Virus record (IMG/VR): IMGVR_UViG_3300006868_000111
Span: 1-23,984 of that record
Length of the DNA: 23,984 bases
Direction: 5' to 3' (one strand)
Origin: a virus
Part shown: piece by piece, positions 16,061 through 23,232 of the stretch
Layout: every line of letters begins with the position of its first letter
How positions within the stretch are numbered: the first letter of the stretch is position 1
Position numbers and translations under genes: made by a program
The notes under the pieces: generated by a model
Database searches by the model: none
Seen by the model: the letters and a program-made list of their open reading frames with translations, nothing else
Told to the model about the DNA's origin: nothing

Positions 16061-17080
16061 TTAGTCCGCTAAGAATGCGGCGAGATCGTTGACCGAGAGA
16101 TTTTTACGCTCCAAAATCTTTTGCTTATTTGCAGTCTTTCGAGTGGCCGAGGTTTGTACCGGTGGACTTGAATCGCCCATCGTTGTCGGAGGTGCTTTGG
16201 CTACCCTTTTGGCTTTAGGCTTGGCCGTCTTGGCCGCCTGATCCGCTTTAATTGCTTCAACTCCTCGAACGAGGGTTGCGGCAATAAAATCGCCATTAGG
16301 TAGGGATTTTAGAATGTCTGCATACTGACTTTTTATCTGACCTAAAACGGCTCTGCGTTCTTCGGCGATATCGGTATCGACTTTGTCTGAAATCCACGGG
16401 TGAGTATTGATCGTATCCCGTTGCCACTGCGCCGCTGACTGGAGATATTGTGCCCTTTCGGGGATTTTCTCCGTTAGGTAGTCTTCCGCTTGCGTGAGAA
16501 TATTTCTGATATCCTCATCGGCATATTCCTTCCCACCGGATTCTACATAATCTTTCCCGATGTGTTGTAATGCCCATTTCTTGGCGGCGATTGCTTCCTT
16601 TCGTAAGGTTTCCAATGACTCAAAGTCATTTACTTCTTCGAGTGCTGGCTGACGAGATTCCGATTGCTTCTGTGGATTAGCCTTTAGGGATTCGATTTGA
16701 GCTTGTAACGCTTCGGCTGTTTCTTCGGCTGACTTGGCTCGGGCGGTCAGTTTATTGACCTGTTTAAGCAGTTTGCCAACAGCTTTGGGCGGTTCAGCTT
16801 CTTCCGATCCTGACTCCTCCTCTTCGGCTATCTCTTCCGTTTCCTCCTCTGATTCCTCAGAGTCTTCGGTAGACTGTAAAAGAACATCTGTATCCTGGTC
16901 GGTTTCTGCATCTGCGGTTGTGGTCTCGGGACCAACTTCCACTTCAGATTCCTGTGAGGGTTCAGCCTCTTCGACTTTCTCAACGAACGATGCCGTTAAT
17001 TCTTCCAAAGTGGTGATCCCTTGCGTTTGTGTTTCTGCTCCCGAATCAGCCGGAGCCTCGCTTAATTCTGTATCTGCCAT
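16061..17080 (-). CDS. Capsid scaffolding protein
   Basis: I take ATG at 17080 (MADTELSE), giving 339 aa. An upstream in-frame ATG at 17146 would add 22 basic residues that look non-coding. The N-terminal 100 residues are strongly acidic with long Glu/Ser/Thr runs, residues about 100-145 form a coiled coil (LLKQVNKLTARAKSAEETAE), and the C-terminal 60 residues are Lys/Ala-rich and end in a short helix (SVNDLAAFLAD). Acidic, helical and basic-ended composition directly before the capsid gene is the usual scaffold pattern; the basic end normally contacts the capsid protein. It would be removed before DNA filling. Confidence 0.75.
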   Translation of the reverse strand: MADTELSEAPADSGAETQTQGITTLEELTASFVEKVEEAEPSQESEVEVGPETTTADAETDQDTDVLLQSTEDSEESEEETEEIAEEEESGSEEAEPPKAVGKLLKQVNKLTARAKSAEETAEALQAQIESLKANPQKQSESRQPALEEVNDFESLETLRKEAIAAKKWALQHIGKDYVESGGKEYADEDIRNILTQAEDYLTEKIPERAQYLQSAAQWQRDTINTHPWISDKVDTDIAEERRAVLGQIKSQYADILKSLPNGDFIAATLVRGVEAIKADQAAKTAKPKAKRVAKAPPTTMGDSSPPVQTSATRKTANKQKILERKNLSVNDLAAFLAD

Positions 17081-17171
17081 AATTCTGCGTTTAAAGTTCG
17101 CACTCTTGCGTTGTTCTGCGGACCGATATGGTTCGCCACATCCCATTATGACAGGGGGCCAAGAAAATTAC

Positions 17172-17627
17172 TCAGGCAGTTTTAAATATTTCCCACGCTT
17201 CCCGATATTTCTCGTGCTTGGCTTTGGAATTGGGGTTGTGCGGGTATACCGCAACTGTTAATGCTCCATCAATTGCGAGGCATGGAATTAAATACCAGGC
17301 ATCAATGTCAGCGCAGAATATTGCCACCACATCGACTTTTGTGCAGTCCAACGGATATTTGACAACTCGGCCTGTGGTCGTTGAAAATTTATACCTAGCA
17401 CATCCGTTTTTTCTCTCCGAAACACTCGATTTTTCAGAACCCTTGATTTGAACATTAAATTTCCGACCCGCCGAATTAACGACAATGCAGTCTACCGGTA
17501 AATGATCCCCAAGGGGGCAAAAAACTTCTAGGCCGTTTTTTAAAGCTTCAGTAAAAAAAATCTGCTCATAGATGTAGCCGTTACGCTTCGTGTTCTTCGT
17601 CATCGTCGAGGTCGATATCGCATTCAA
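17172..17627 (-). CDS. PD-(D/E)XK-type endonuclease
   Basis: This protein of up to 151 aa has the PD-(D/E)XK pattern, with E21 in the first helix (YIYEQIFFTEAL), D46 in LPVDCIVV and Q60-x-K62 in FNVQIKG, followed by VDVVAIFCADIDAWYLIP, a layout of group-I-intron-like and phage PD-(D/E)XK endonucleases. Two starts are possible: TTG at 17627, which has a GAGGTGAT site upstream, or ATG at 17603 (then 143 aa). Both overlap the preceding small gene. It lies between small genes and the scaffold, so it may be a free-standing homing-type nuclease or have a packaging or host-DNA role. No repeats flank it. Nuclease fold is fairly clear; its target is unknown. Confidence 0.7.
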   Translation of the reverse strand: MNAISTSTMTKNTKRNGYIYEQIFFTEALKNGLEVFCPLGDHLPVDCIVVNSAGRKFNVQIKGSEKSSVSERKNGCARYKFSTTTGRVVKYPLDCTKVDVVAIFCADIDAWYLIPCLAIDGALTVAVYPHNPNSKAKHEKYREAWEIFKTA

Positions 17628-17784
17628 ATTCGATCACCTCTTCATCCATCCATTCCTCTATATCCGCCAAAACGATCTTCGCCATATCATGGTCCTCAAT
17701 GTCGCTCTCTTCGAGCCAGCGATTGAGTAAGGCCCGATGTTCGTTTTTAAATTGCTGATGGGGTGTCAGTGTCTCTTTCGGCAT
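17581..17784 (-). CDS. Small acidic protein
   Basis: This 67-aa protein is very acidic: the last 30 residues contain long Asp/Glu runs (for example DIEEWMDEEVIEFECDIDLDDDEE). The N-terminal part is a mixed helix. It overlaps the stop region of the preceding 76-aa gene by 38 bases and the start of the nuclease gene downstream. A DNA-mimic or chaperone-like role could be imagined from the acidity, but there is no evidence for it. Confidence 0.5.
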   Translation of the reverse strand: MPKETLTPHQQFKNEHRALLNRWLEESDIEDHDMAKIVLADIEEWMDEEVIEFECDIDLDDDEEHEA

Positions 17785-17977
17785 TTTCTAAGCTTTCTAC
17801 TATTCGTGTTAAACCAGCAATCTCACCGCTAAGTCGGGCGAGTTTCTGAGGGTTATCCACATGGGTATAGTCCTGAAAATCGACCAGGCACATATCCCGC
17901 TGTTCTTTAATAAAATCTTTTATTACGAGCCATTCAGTCTGTTCGCCGAGGCCGTTTATTGCATCACCTAGTGTCAT
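17747..17977 (-). CDS. Small helical protein
   Basis: This 76-aa protein is helical (residues 14-62, for example WLVIKDFIKEQRDMCLVDFQ and PQKLARLSGEIAGLTRIVES) with no recognised motif. It has a good Shine-Dalgarno (AGAAGGA) and an ATGA overlap with the upstream DUF5872-like gene. It may be a short head-completion or assembly-helper protein, as found between portal and scaffold in some podoviruses. Unrecognised. Confidence 0.5.
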   Translation of the reverse strand: MTLGDAINGLGEQTEWLVIKDFIKEQRDMCLVDFQDYTHVDNPQKLARLSGEIAGLTRIVESLENAERDTDTPSAI

Positions 17978-18324
17978 TTTTTCCTTCTTATTGGTTTAAC
18001 TCTTCTGCCCATGCCAACCTTCGATTTCTCCGCCTTCTTCCGTTTCAATTGGCTTTTGCTCATCTCTGATTTTAGCTTGGGCGTTTTACTCGAAACTCTT
18101 TTAGTCGGGCGGCAGTATTCATTTGCCTTACCCTGTCCGCATGGTTTGCCGGTCCGTGTATCTTGCCACTTTTCAGCACCCCATCTTTTTAACGAAGACC
18201 CAGCCGGAGACTTCTTAACCTGTCCCTTCGACTTCCGACATTTGGCAATCTGCTGAGATGCTCGGGCGGATGGAAATACCTTTACCCGTGCCTTTACCTT
18301 TTTGTAGCAAGCGTCCTTTGGCAT
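17974..18324 (-). CDS. DUF5872-like basic cysteine-containing protein
   Basis: This 116-aa protein matches, from memory, the DUF5872 pattern: PKDACYKKVKARVKVFPSA, then AKCR, W-x-A-E-K-W, TGKPCG and YCRP, with cysteines at 6, 29, 62 and 71. It is extremely basic, with a C-terminal tail of Lys/Arg. The first 75 residues look folded and could bind metal through the four Cys; the tail could bind nucleic acid. It is the third of three consecutive small basic genes, 1 base after the second. Its role in the phage is not known. Confidence 0.6.
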   Translation of the reverse strand: MPKDACYKKVKARVKVFPSARASQQIAKCRKSKGQVKKSPAGSSLKRWGAEKWQDTRTGKPCGQGKANEYCRPTKRVSSKTPKLKSEMSKSQLKRKKAEKSKVGMGRRVKPIRRKK

Positions 18325-18325
18325 C

Positions 18326-18586
18326 TTACCACTTCTTACAGGACCAATACCCCGCCGTTAGCTTTGACTTTTTCTCATCACAACTATGCCTTGCACGAAA
18401 AGACTTACGGGCAGATGGGTTAGACTTTCGGATCTTCATCTTGGCATCCCCATAGCGAATTGTCTTCTGCTTACCGCCTTCAGACGCTCGGACTACAAAT
18501 TTCTTAACCCCATACCCAGCTTCACCCTTTCGGATTCTCCTTGGGCTGTTAACCTTACTTGGCCTTCCGAGTGCTTTTCTTGGCAT
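18326..18586 (-). CDS. Small Lys/Arg-rich protein
   Basis: This 86-aa protein is highly basic, with YGDAKMKIRKSNP around residues 45-57, FRARHSCD at 63-70 and GYWSCKKW at the C-terminus, with Cys69 and Cys83. From memory, similar proteins with the motifs SFRARH-x-C and A-x-YWSC occur in aquatic phages. It overlaps the end of the preceding 41-aa gene by about 30 bases and is 1 base ahead of the DUF5872-like gene. A nucleic-acid-binding or particle-associated role is possible but unproved. Confidence 0.6.
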   Translation of the reverse strand: MPRKALGRPSKVNSPRRIRKGEAGYGVKKFVVRASEGGKQKTIRYGDAKMKIRKSNPSARKSFRARHSCDEKKSKLTAGYWSCKKW

Positions 18587-18680
18587 AGCTTATCTTTTTA
18601 CCCGATTTCTTGGCGGCGGCTTTAGCTTTAGCCATTCCTTTAGGCGTGTACGAATAATGTTTCTTTCCTACTTTTGGCAT
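18555..18680 (-). CDS. 41-aa lysine-rich peptide
   Basis: This gene is short. It starts at ATG 18680 with an AAGGAA site 5-6 bases upstream, runs 41 codons and ends at TAA. The product begins MPKVGKKHYSYTPKGMAKAK and continues as an Ala/Lys-rich helix. About 40% of its residues are lysine or arginine. From memory, near-identical layouts ('MPKVGKK..YT.KG.A.AK') occur in aquatic phages. It comes 16 bases after the portal stop and overlaps the next basic gene in a different frame. The function is unknown; charge suggests nucleic-acid binding. Confidence 0.6.
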   Translation of the reverse strand: MPKVGKKHYSYTPKGMAKAKAAAKKSGKKISYAKKSTRKAK

Positions 18681-18696
18681 AATATTTCCTTTTTAT

Positions 18697-20769
18697 TTAA
18701 GCGGCCATCGATGTGCCTGGTACATTGCCGGGGGCAGTACCTAGCTGGCCAATTATTGCGTTTCTTTGTTGAGCTTGCATCATTTCAAGCTGTCCCGCAT
18801 ATGTCTGAAGTCTCTTTGCGAAGTTCTCATCCTCTTGCATCCTTTGCTGTACATCGGTTGCTGGCACTTCGGGAGTTCCCTGAAGGTACTCTTGTAACTT
18901 CTGTAAACGAAGTTGAGAATTTACACCCTGTTGAGGTACATTAACCACTTGTCCCGATGCAATCTTAGCAATGTCTGCGGAAGTTTCTTGGATTTCCTTG
19001 TCGGTTGCTTCTTCAACTGGGGCGATCAATTGACCGGCAAGATTAGGATCGATTGCTTCTAAAACTTTACGAAGATATACATCATATCGACCAACTCCTT
19101 GACGGTCATAAGTTGACATTAATTTACCAACAGTATCGAGCTTCTGAAGAACCTTCTCCTCGTCCTGATTCATCGAGTTCCATGTGATATTAAAATCATA
19201 CACCTCGGCAGTCTCATCGAGCATGAGCATCGCACCCTGTTCATTATTTGTTACCCGAAACCATATCTGTGGTCCGCCGTAAGTCCGATCCAAGCACCAA
19301 ACCCGATTTAAAATCTGTTTGAATCCATTGAGCCACTGATTAACCAAGTGCTGGCGAATGCTGTTTGCTTCTACCGCATCCTCGGGCGATGTTGCCCGGC
19401 CGGTTATCTTATTGGCGAGTTGTCTAATTTGCATCTCCACTTCCATCGAGGCTTGCGAATACCTCGGGATCTCCATGAAACCAACTTCTCCCCTTCGGCG
19501 GACTGCCAAGGTTGCCCCTGGGCCTATCCTCTCGGGACGGCGGCCAGCCAAGTGCTCCACGGGTGGCAAGGTACTCATCGAGGCGCGGTCTCGCCGCGCA
19601 TCCATCTCGGTCTTAACTGCGATTTGATAACTCTTTAAAAGCTCGGGGTAACCTCTTGAATCGAGTAGTCGGTGATTTAGGTTCTCCCTAGTAATGCAGA
19701 CAAATGGATATCTGCCCTCATCGTATTCCATCGGACTATGAAAACCATGCCCTTCGGCCTCATCCGCCCAACAGGTAATCGTGCAAATAGGTACATCGTC
19801 TTCATCTAATTCCTTACGATATGTTGTAATAACTCGGACCATGCCTTCATAATCCTGTGTGCCATAAAAATTACCGGTATCGTAAGACATTAAATCAGAA
19901 CTATAACTCTCAGGTGCATAAAAACCCTTACTGTTCTCCAGTACCTCCTCAATCCACTTCTTATCCCATCCCTCATTGACCTTCTGCATGAGTGCTTCGG
20001 GAGAATAATAGTGAATGCAGTGAATGCTCCTGGCAGATTCTAAATCGATTACATTTGAATCGATGATTATTTCTCTGCCCAATTCATACGCCTTAATTGC
20101 CGGTCTGTTTACTACCGCCTTTTCAGTCGGAACTTTGGAAACGCCTTTATTGCGAAGTTCGTTAATCATCTTCCGAACTCTTCGCTTTTTCAGATTCGGG
20201 AATAGCGGAAATAGCATCTCTTCAACTCCCTCTTTCATCTCAGGATCTTGGATGGCCATTGCAAGCTCGGGACTCATCTGTGCAATCTCTTCGAGGCTAA
20301 TATCCTTAAATACTCTTGTGGTTTCACGCTTCCAGTAAGTGCCGAAGAAAGTAATTCCATTTTGCAGTAAATAGTTCGCTCCGATGGCGGCTTCCCGAGG
20401 AAGTTCTGTCATTGAGTTCATCCGCCATTTTAAAAACTCGCTCACCAACTTAGCCGAACCAATGTCGGAACTTTCGACGGGAGCGGCTACGAGGTTGGCT
20501 TGGCTGAGTGACTGACTAAGTAAGGCTACATCCCCATCAATCAACGGGTTAACCAGGTTTGGCTCGAGATCACTGGAGCCGTCCCAAGGAAATGCCTCCG
20601 GTCCGTTCTTCTTGCCTGACTCATCCTTGCCAGCCCATTCGTTAAATCGACACTCCCTACCCTGTTCCGCTTTATCCATCCAAAAGCTCAAGTCTGCTTT
20701 CGCATCTTCAAACTCTTTTTTGATGGCATCTACATCGGGTCCTTTTTCGCTAAATTCCTGTATTTCCAT
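18697..20769 (-). CDS. Portal protein
   Basis: This 690-aa protein matches the size and layout of large podovirus-type portal proteins: an acidic helical N-terminus, AFPWDGSSDLEPNLVNPLID at 59-78 (the family's conserved P-x-x-G-x-SD region), a long alpha/beta wing domain, a crown-like helical stretch and a Gln-rich C-terminal tail (about 600-690). It is the first long gene after terL and the two HTH genes, and precedes the small genes and scaffold. It forms the dodecameric ring at the unique vertex through which DNA enters and leaves. It begins 20 bases inside the preceding sigma-like gene. Confidence 0.8.
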   Translation of the reverse strand: MEIQEFSEKGPDVDAIKKEFEDAKADLSFWMDKAEQGRECRFNEWAGKDESGKKNGPEAFPWDGSSDLEPNLVNPLIDGDVALLSQSLSQANLVAAPVESSDIGSAKLVSEFLKWRMNSMTELPREAAIGANYLLQNGITFFGTYWKRETTRVFKDISLEEIAQMSPELAMAIQDPEMKEGVEEMLFPLFPNLKKRRVRKMINELRNKGVSKVPTEKAVVNRPAIKAYELGREIIIDSNVIDLESARSIHCIHYYSPEALMQKVNEGWDKKWIEEVLENSKGFYAPESYSSDLMSYDTGNFYGTQDYEGMVRVITTYRKELDEDDVPICTITCWADEAEGHGFHSPMEYDEGRYPFVCITRENLNHRLLDSRGYPELLKSYQIAVKTEMDARRDRASMSTLPPVEHLAGRRPERIGPGATLAVRRRGEVGFMEIPRYSQASMEVEMQIRQLANKITGRATSPEDAVEANSIRQHLVNQWLNGFKQILNRVWCLDRTYGGPQIWFRVTNNEQGAMLMLDETAEVYDFNITWNSMNQDEEKVLQKLDTVGKLMSTYDRQGVGRYDVYLRKVLEAIDPNLAGQLIAPVEEATDKEIQETSADIAKIASGQVVNVPQQGVNSQLRLQKLQEYLQGTPEVPATDVQQRMQEDENFAKRLQTYAGQLEMMQAQQRNAIIGQLGTAPGNVPGTSMAA

Positions 20770-20998
20770 TTTTAATCTCCAATTCTAACATTATTTTTTT
20801 TAAATTACTCAGGGCTCTTTTTTCGATCCTTCTCATCGTCTCAAAACCAACCCCGCTAAAGTCTGCTATCTCCTGTAAAGTATGACTCCTCGGATCTCTT
20901 CCCGCCTCAAATGCCGCCAAGCCCTCCTCTACCACCATTTCCCTCAACATAAGATCAATCCGCTTCTCCGTCTGATCATGCGATTCGATACAAATCAT
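20750..20998 (-). CDS. HTH protein resembling sigma-70 region 4
   Basis: I choose ATG at 20998, preceded by GAGGGAG, giving 82 aa; ATGs at 21022 and 21094 are possible longer starts. Residues about 40-70 (HTLQEIADFSGVGFETMRR, then IEKRALSNLKKIM) closely follow the sigma-70 region 4.2 pattern 'T-L-x-E-I-A-x-x-x-G-V-[S]-x-E-x-[V]-R-x-I-E-x-[K/R]-A-L-x-x-L'. No region 2 is present, so it cannot act as a complete sigma factor. It could be a truncated sigma, an anti-sigma or region-4 mimic, or a transcription regulator of late genes. It overlaps both neighbours. Confidence 0.65.
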   Translation of the reverse strand: MICIESHDQTEKRIDLMLREMVVEEGLAAFEAGRDPRSHTLQEIADFSGVGFETMRRIEKRALSNLKKIMLELEIKNGNTGI

Positions 20999-21332
20999 CG
21001 TCTCCCTCGACTTTTTTGACATAAATTTCCGATTTTGGAGGGTGATTGGCTCCTGGTCTCTTAACGCACCTCGCAATCCCTTCCCGATCATCAAAGTGGA
21101 TAAGCATAAGGCGGGGATTTGGGACGAGTTTAAGCACCCTAGCCTTTTCTATCTGCTTTGCCGGCGGGGCGGGCAGTTCGATTTTACCATCCGATTCCTC
21201 AGACCAAATCTTCTGACAGCTAGAACGAGGGATGCCCACCCCTTTACTTACCTTCGGCCAGCTTAATCCAGTCTTCCGTAAAATTACCACTTGGTCCCTC
21301 TGCATTTGACTCCACTTTTTAGTTACTCCCAT
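20976..21332 (-). CDS. Small HTH protein next to terL
   Basis: This 118-aa protein has a trihelical HTH in residues about 7-45 (WSQMQRDQVVILRKTGLSWP, then KVSKGVGIPRSSCQKIWSE), like homeodomain/resolvase-type HTHs. The rest is mixed beta. It starts 2 bases after the terL stop with ATG in an AATTATGGG context, and overlaps the following sigma-like gene by about 23 bases. It could be a small terminase-like or regulatory DNA-binding protein. Because another plus-strand HTH gene next to terL is a better small-terminase candidate, I leave the role open. Confidence 0.6.
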   Translation of the reverse strand: MGVTKKWSQMQRDQVVILRKTGLSWPKVSKGVGIPRSSCQKIWSEESDGKIELPAPPAKQIEKARVLKLVPNPRLMLIHFDDREGIARCVKRPGANHPPKSEIYVKKVEGDDDLYRIA

Positions 21333-21334
21333 AA

Positions 21335-22939
21335 TTAATACCCTCCTCCACCTGTTGAAATTAATTCGTCCTCGCTGAAATACTCGAAATTACCGATGCA
21401 AAAATACCTGGCATTATCTACGAAATCTTTGCTCGGACATTTTAGCCCAGCACTTGGTTGGTAAGCTTGCATACAACTTATTAGATTTTGACACTCATCG
21501 CTGAACATCAATTTAGGCTTATTATCCAAATCCATCTCTTTATCCCGATCCCATGCGAGTAAATTATTAATAGCCTGTAATCCCGTCTCGATGTCTAACG
21601 CTTCGGCCGGCTGAACAATAATATCTTCGTCCATTAAATCATCGATTATGTTGGAAGATCCTTCCGACTTCTGATAGCTCGCCGCTCCCAAACGAGGGTC
21701 GATTATGCGGATGACCTCACTATCCCCACATACCTTCTCCATTCTCCTAATCTCATCGGCATAATCCGCCAGGCCGTACCCGTTCGGTTGGGCAGCCTCG
21801 CCGGCACTTAGCTTGTCCTTAGTTAAGTCAATCCATCCTCCCCATGTGTCGAAGTCAGGAAACTCCTTAACCGCCCAGGCGACTCCATGTGGATCGATTG
21901 CAAAGAGGACCATTGTCCAAGGTTTTGCTCCCGCCGGATCGATGGATAATACCCAGTTGGCATCCGAGAAATCGGGCAGTTTGTCCGATGTTACGAAGTT
22001 TTTATCGGTCAAATTAGGGAAAATAGCCCTAGACTGCCTCACAGGCACTCCATACGCCCGACATAAAATAGTTTCCCGCTTCTCGCCTTCCAATTGATTC
22101 TTCATCGCCGCCCAGCCGCCAAAGGGATTCGCCGCTGTATGGAAATAAACCACAGAACTGGCTTTGCGGATGGGCTGTTGAACGAGGGGGACTTCTTCGC
22201 CGTCTAATAGGTCCGCTTTCGTTGACTCTATGGTGCGGGCACCGGTGAGCATCGATTTTACGACAGAGTTCCATCCGTCAACGGCGGTGAAGCTGATAAT
22301 TCCCTTGGAATTGCGGGTAACTGTCCTAAAACGAAGGGTATTTACCCATGACATCGGTACTAATTCGTCCGCCCAATATCCGATATTATGTGTTCCATTG
22401 ACTGGATCTTGCGGTGAGCCAATCTCTCCTCCCTCAATGGTGCTGATATCTTGGGACCAGTTACGGAAAATACACTGACTTCCGTTCGGCAAAGTGAACT
22501 TTTGCGAGGTAAATCCATTTTTAAGCGACCACATTACATATCCTATCTTACCTCTCCCCAACGACTTAAACTCTTTTGGGAGAGCATCGTAAACGAGCTT
22601 CTGTTGGAATTGCACAGAATTTGCCGATGTTTCTGTAAGACACCATATAATCGTGCCGGGGTTTTCAACGAGGGATTGAACTACCCGCTTGGCCGCCCAA
22701 AAACTCTTTCCAGCCCTATTCCCTCCCATGACCAAGATCTCGGCATGAGTCTTCAGTTCCTTATCCGCTAACTTCCAGGTATCAAGTTCAAAGCCATGCC
22801 GGTATGGATCATCCTTCTCGAGCTTGATCGCTTCCTCACGCTTTTCCCAATATGCGAGGATTGATTCGGGGGACATGGACAGCATCTCTGATTTTGTCAG
22901 AGGCGGTAAGGCGGGGTGCGGTGTCCAGGTAAGTGGCAT
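21335..22939 (-). CDS. terL: Terminase large subunit
   Basis: This 534-aa protein has the two domains of a packaging motor. The ATPase part shows Walker A GGNRAGKS at residues 72-79 and a Walker B-like IGYWADE at 186-192 (D191, E192). The nuclease part shows acidic positions D334 in LSIDPAGAKP, D414 in IIDPR and the D505/D508 region of KDFVDNARY, in the RNase H-fold order. It cuts concatemers and drives DNA into the prohead through the portal. It is the first gene of the minus-strand cassette; no good Shine-Dalgarno is seen before the ATG, and a roughly 290-base intergenic region lies upstream. Confidence 0.92.
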   Translation of the reverse strand: MPLTWTPHPALPPLTKSEMLSMSPESILAYWEKREEAIKLEKDDPYRHGFELDTWKLADKELKTHAEILVMGGNRAGKSFWAAKRVVQSLVENPGTIIWCLTETSANSVQFQQKLVYDALPKEFKSLGRGKIGYVMWSLKNGFTSQKFTLPNGSQCIFRNWSQDISTIEGGEIGSPQDPVNGTHNIGYWADELVPMSWVNTLRFRTVTRNSKGIISFTAVDGWNSVVKSMLTGARTIESTKADLLDGEEVPLVQQPIRKASSVVYFHTAANPFGGWAAMKNQLEGEKRETILCRAYGVPVRQSRAIFPNLTDKNFVTSDKLPDFSDANWVLSIDPAGAKPWTMVLFAIDPHGVAWAVKEFPDFDTWGGWIDLTKDKLSAGEAAQPNGYGLADYADEIRRMEKVCGDSEVIRIIDPRLGAASYQKSEGSSNIIDDLMDEDIIVQPAEALDIETGLQAINNLLAWDRDKEMDLDNKPKLMFSDECQNLISCMQAYQPSAGLKCPSKDFVDNARYFCIGNFEYFSEDELISTGGGGY

Positions 22940-23040
22940 AGTTCGATTTTAGCAGACTGGAGGGCGAGTGGTACGCAATTGGGCAAAATTTTTTTATGGG
23001 ACACAATCGGTCTCGGTGACCGGCGGGCCGCAAAATCCGA

Positions 23041-23054
23041 CCCCCCTCCCCCCC
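23041..23054. repeat. C6-T-C7 tract (G-tract on the minus strand)
   Basis: Six C, one T and seven C occur in a row, 102-115 bases upstream of the terL ATG. On the minus strand this is a G7-A-G6 purine run in the probable terL leader. It is unusual in this AT-leaning spacer. It may be a packaging or regulatory element, or a slippage-prone tract; nothing confirms either. Confidence 0.5.
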
Positions 23055-23136
23055 TGTTGGAGTTAACCGATTTAATTACACAACTTGCACGATCCTAGAT
23101 CATTTACATAAAGCACTAATAATCAATGCCTTAATA

Positions 23137-23166
23137 TTTACACTAATTTCGTGTAATAGTGATTAT
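23137..23166 (+). promoter_or_regulatory. Candidate promoter for the plus-strand gene
   Basis: TTTACA (23137-23142, 5 of 6 matches to the -35 consensus) and GATTAT (23161-23166, 4 of 6 to the -10 consensus) are separated by 18 bases. A start near 23173 would give a leader of about 60 bases. The match is moderate; the overlapping inverted repeat makes regulation plausible. Confidence 0.4.
23138..23156. promoter_or_regulatory. Inverted repeat TTACAC-N7-GTGTAA (candidate operator)
   Basis: A perfect 6-bp inverted repeat (23138-23143 and 23151-23156) with a 7-base centre overlaps the -35 and spacer of the candidate promoter. The symmetric half-sites are those of a dimeric DNA-binding protein site; the plus-strand HTH protein or the minus-strand HTH proteins are the nearest candidates to bind it. 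Confidence 0.45.
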
Positions 23167-23194
23167 GTCTAATTGTTCTTGCCAAATCCCTTAT

Positions 23195-23210
23195 TGATAA
23201 TTCATTATCA
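23195..23210. promoter_or_regulatory. Inverted repeat TGATAAT-TC-ATTATCA (candidate operator)
   Basis: A perfect 7-bp inverted repeat with a 2-base centre lies 22 bases upstream of the plus-strand gene's ATG. It is AT-rich and very tightly spaced, so it looks more like a protein-binding palindrome than an RNA hairpin. A role in autoregulation of the HTH gene is inferred. Confidence 0.45.
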
Positions 23211-23232
23211 TTATGCCACACCGATTAAAATC

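Larger units (their letters stand above)
22940..23232. other. Divergent intergenic region
   Basis: This gap of about 290 bases between terL (minus) and the small-terminase-like gene (plus) contains no coding frame I trust. It holds a C6-T-C7 tract, two perfect inverted repeats and one promoter-like pair, each described separately. Its position makes it the likely control region for the packaging operon and possibly the recognition area for DNA packaging. Confidence 0.6.

Noticed and set aside
23041-23054. G-quadruplex on the minus strand
   Set aside because: G7-A-G6 gives only three separable GGG runs with loops, so the canonical four-tract rule is not met.
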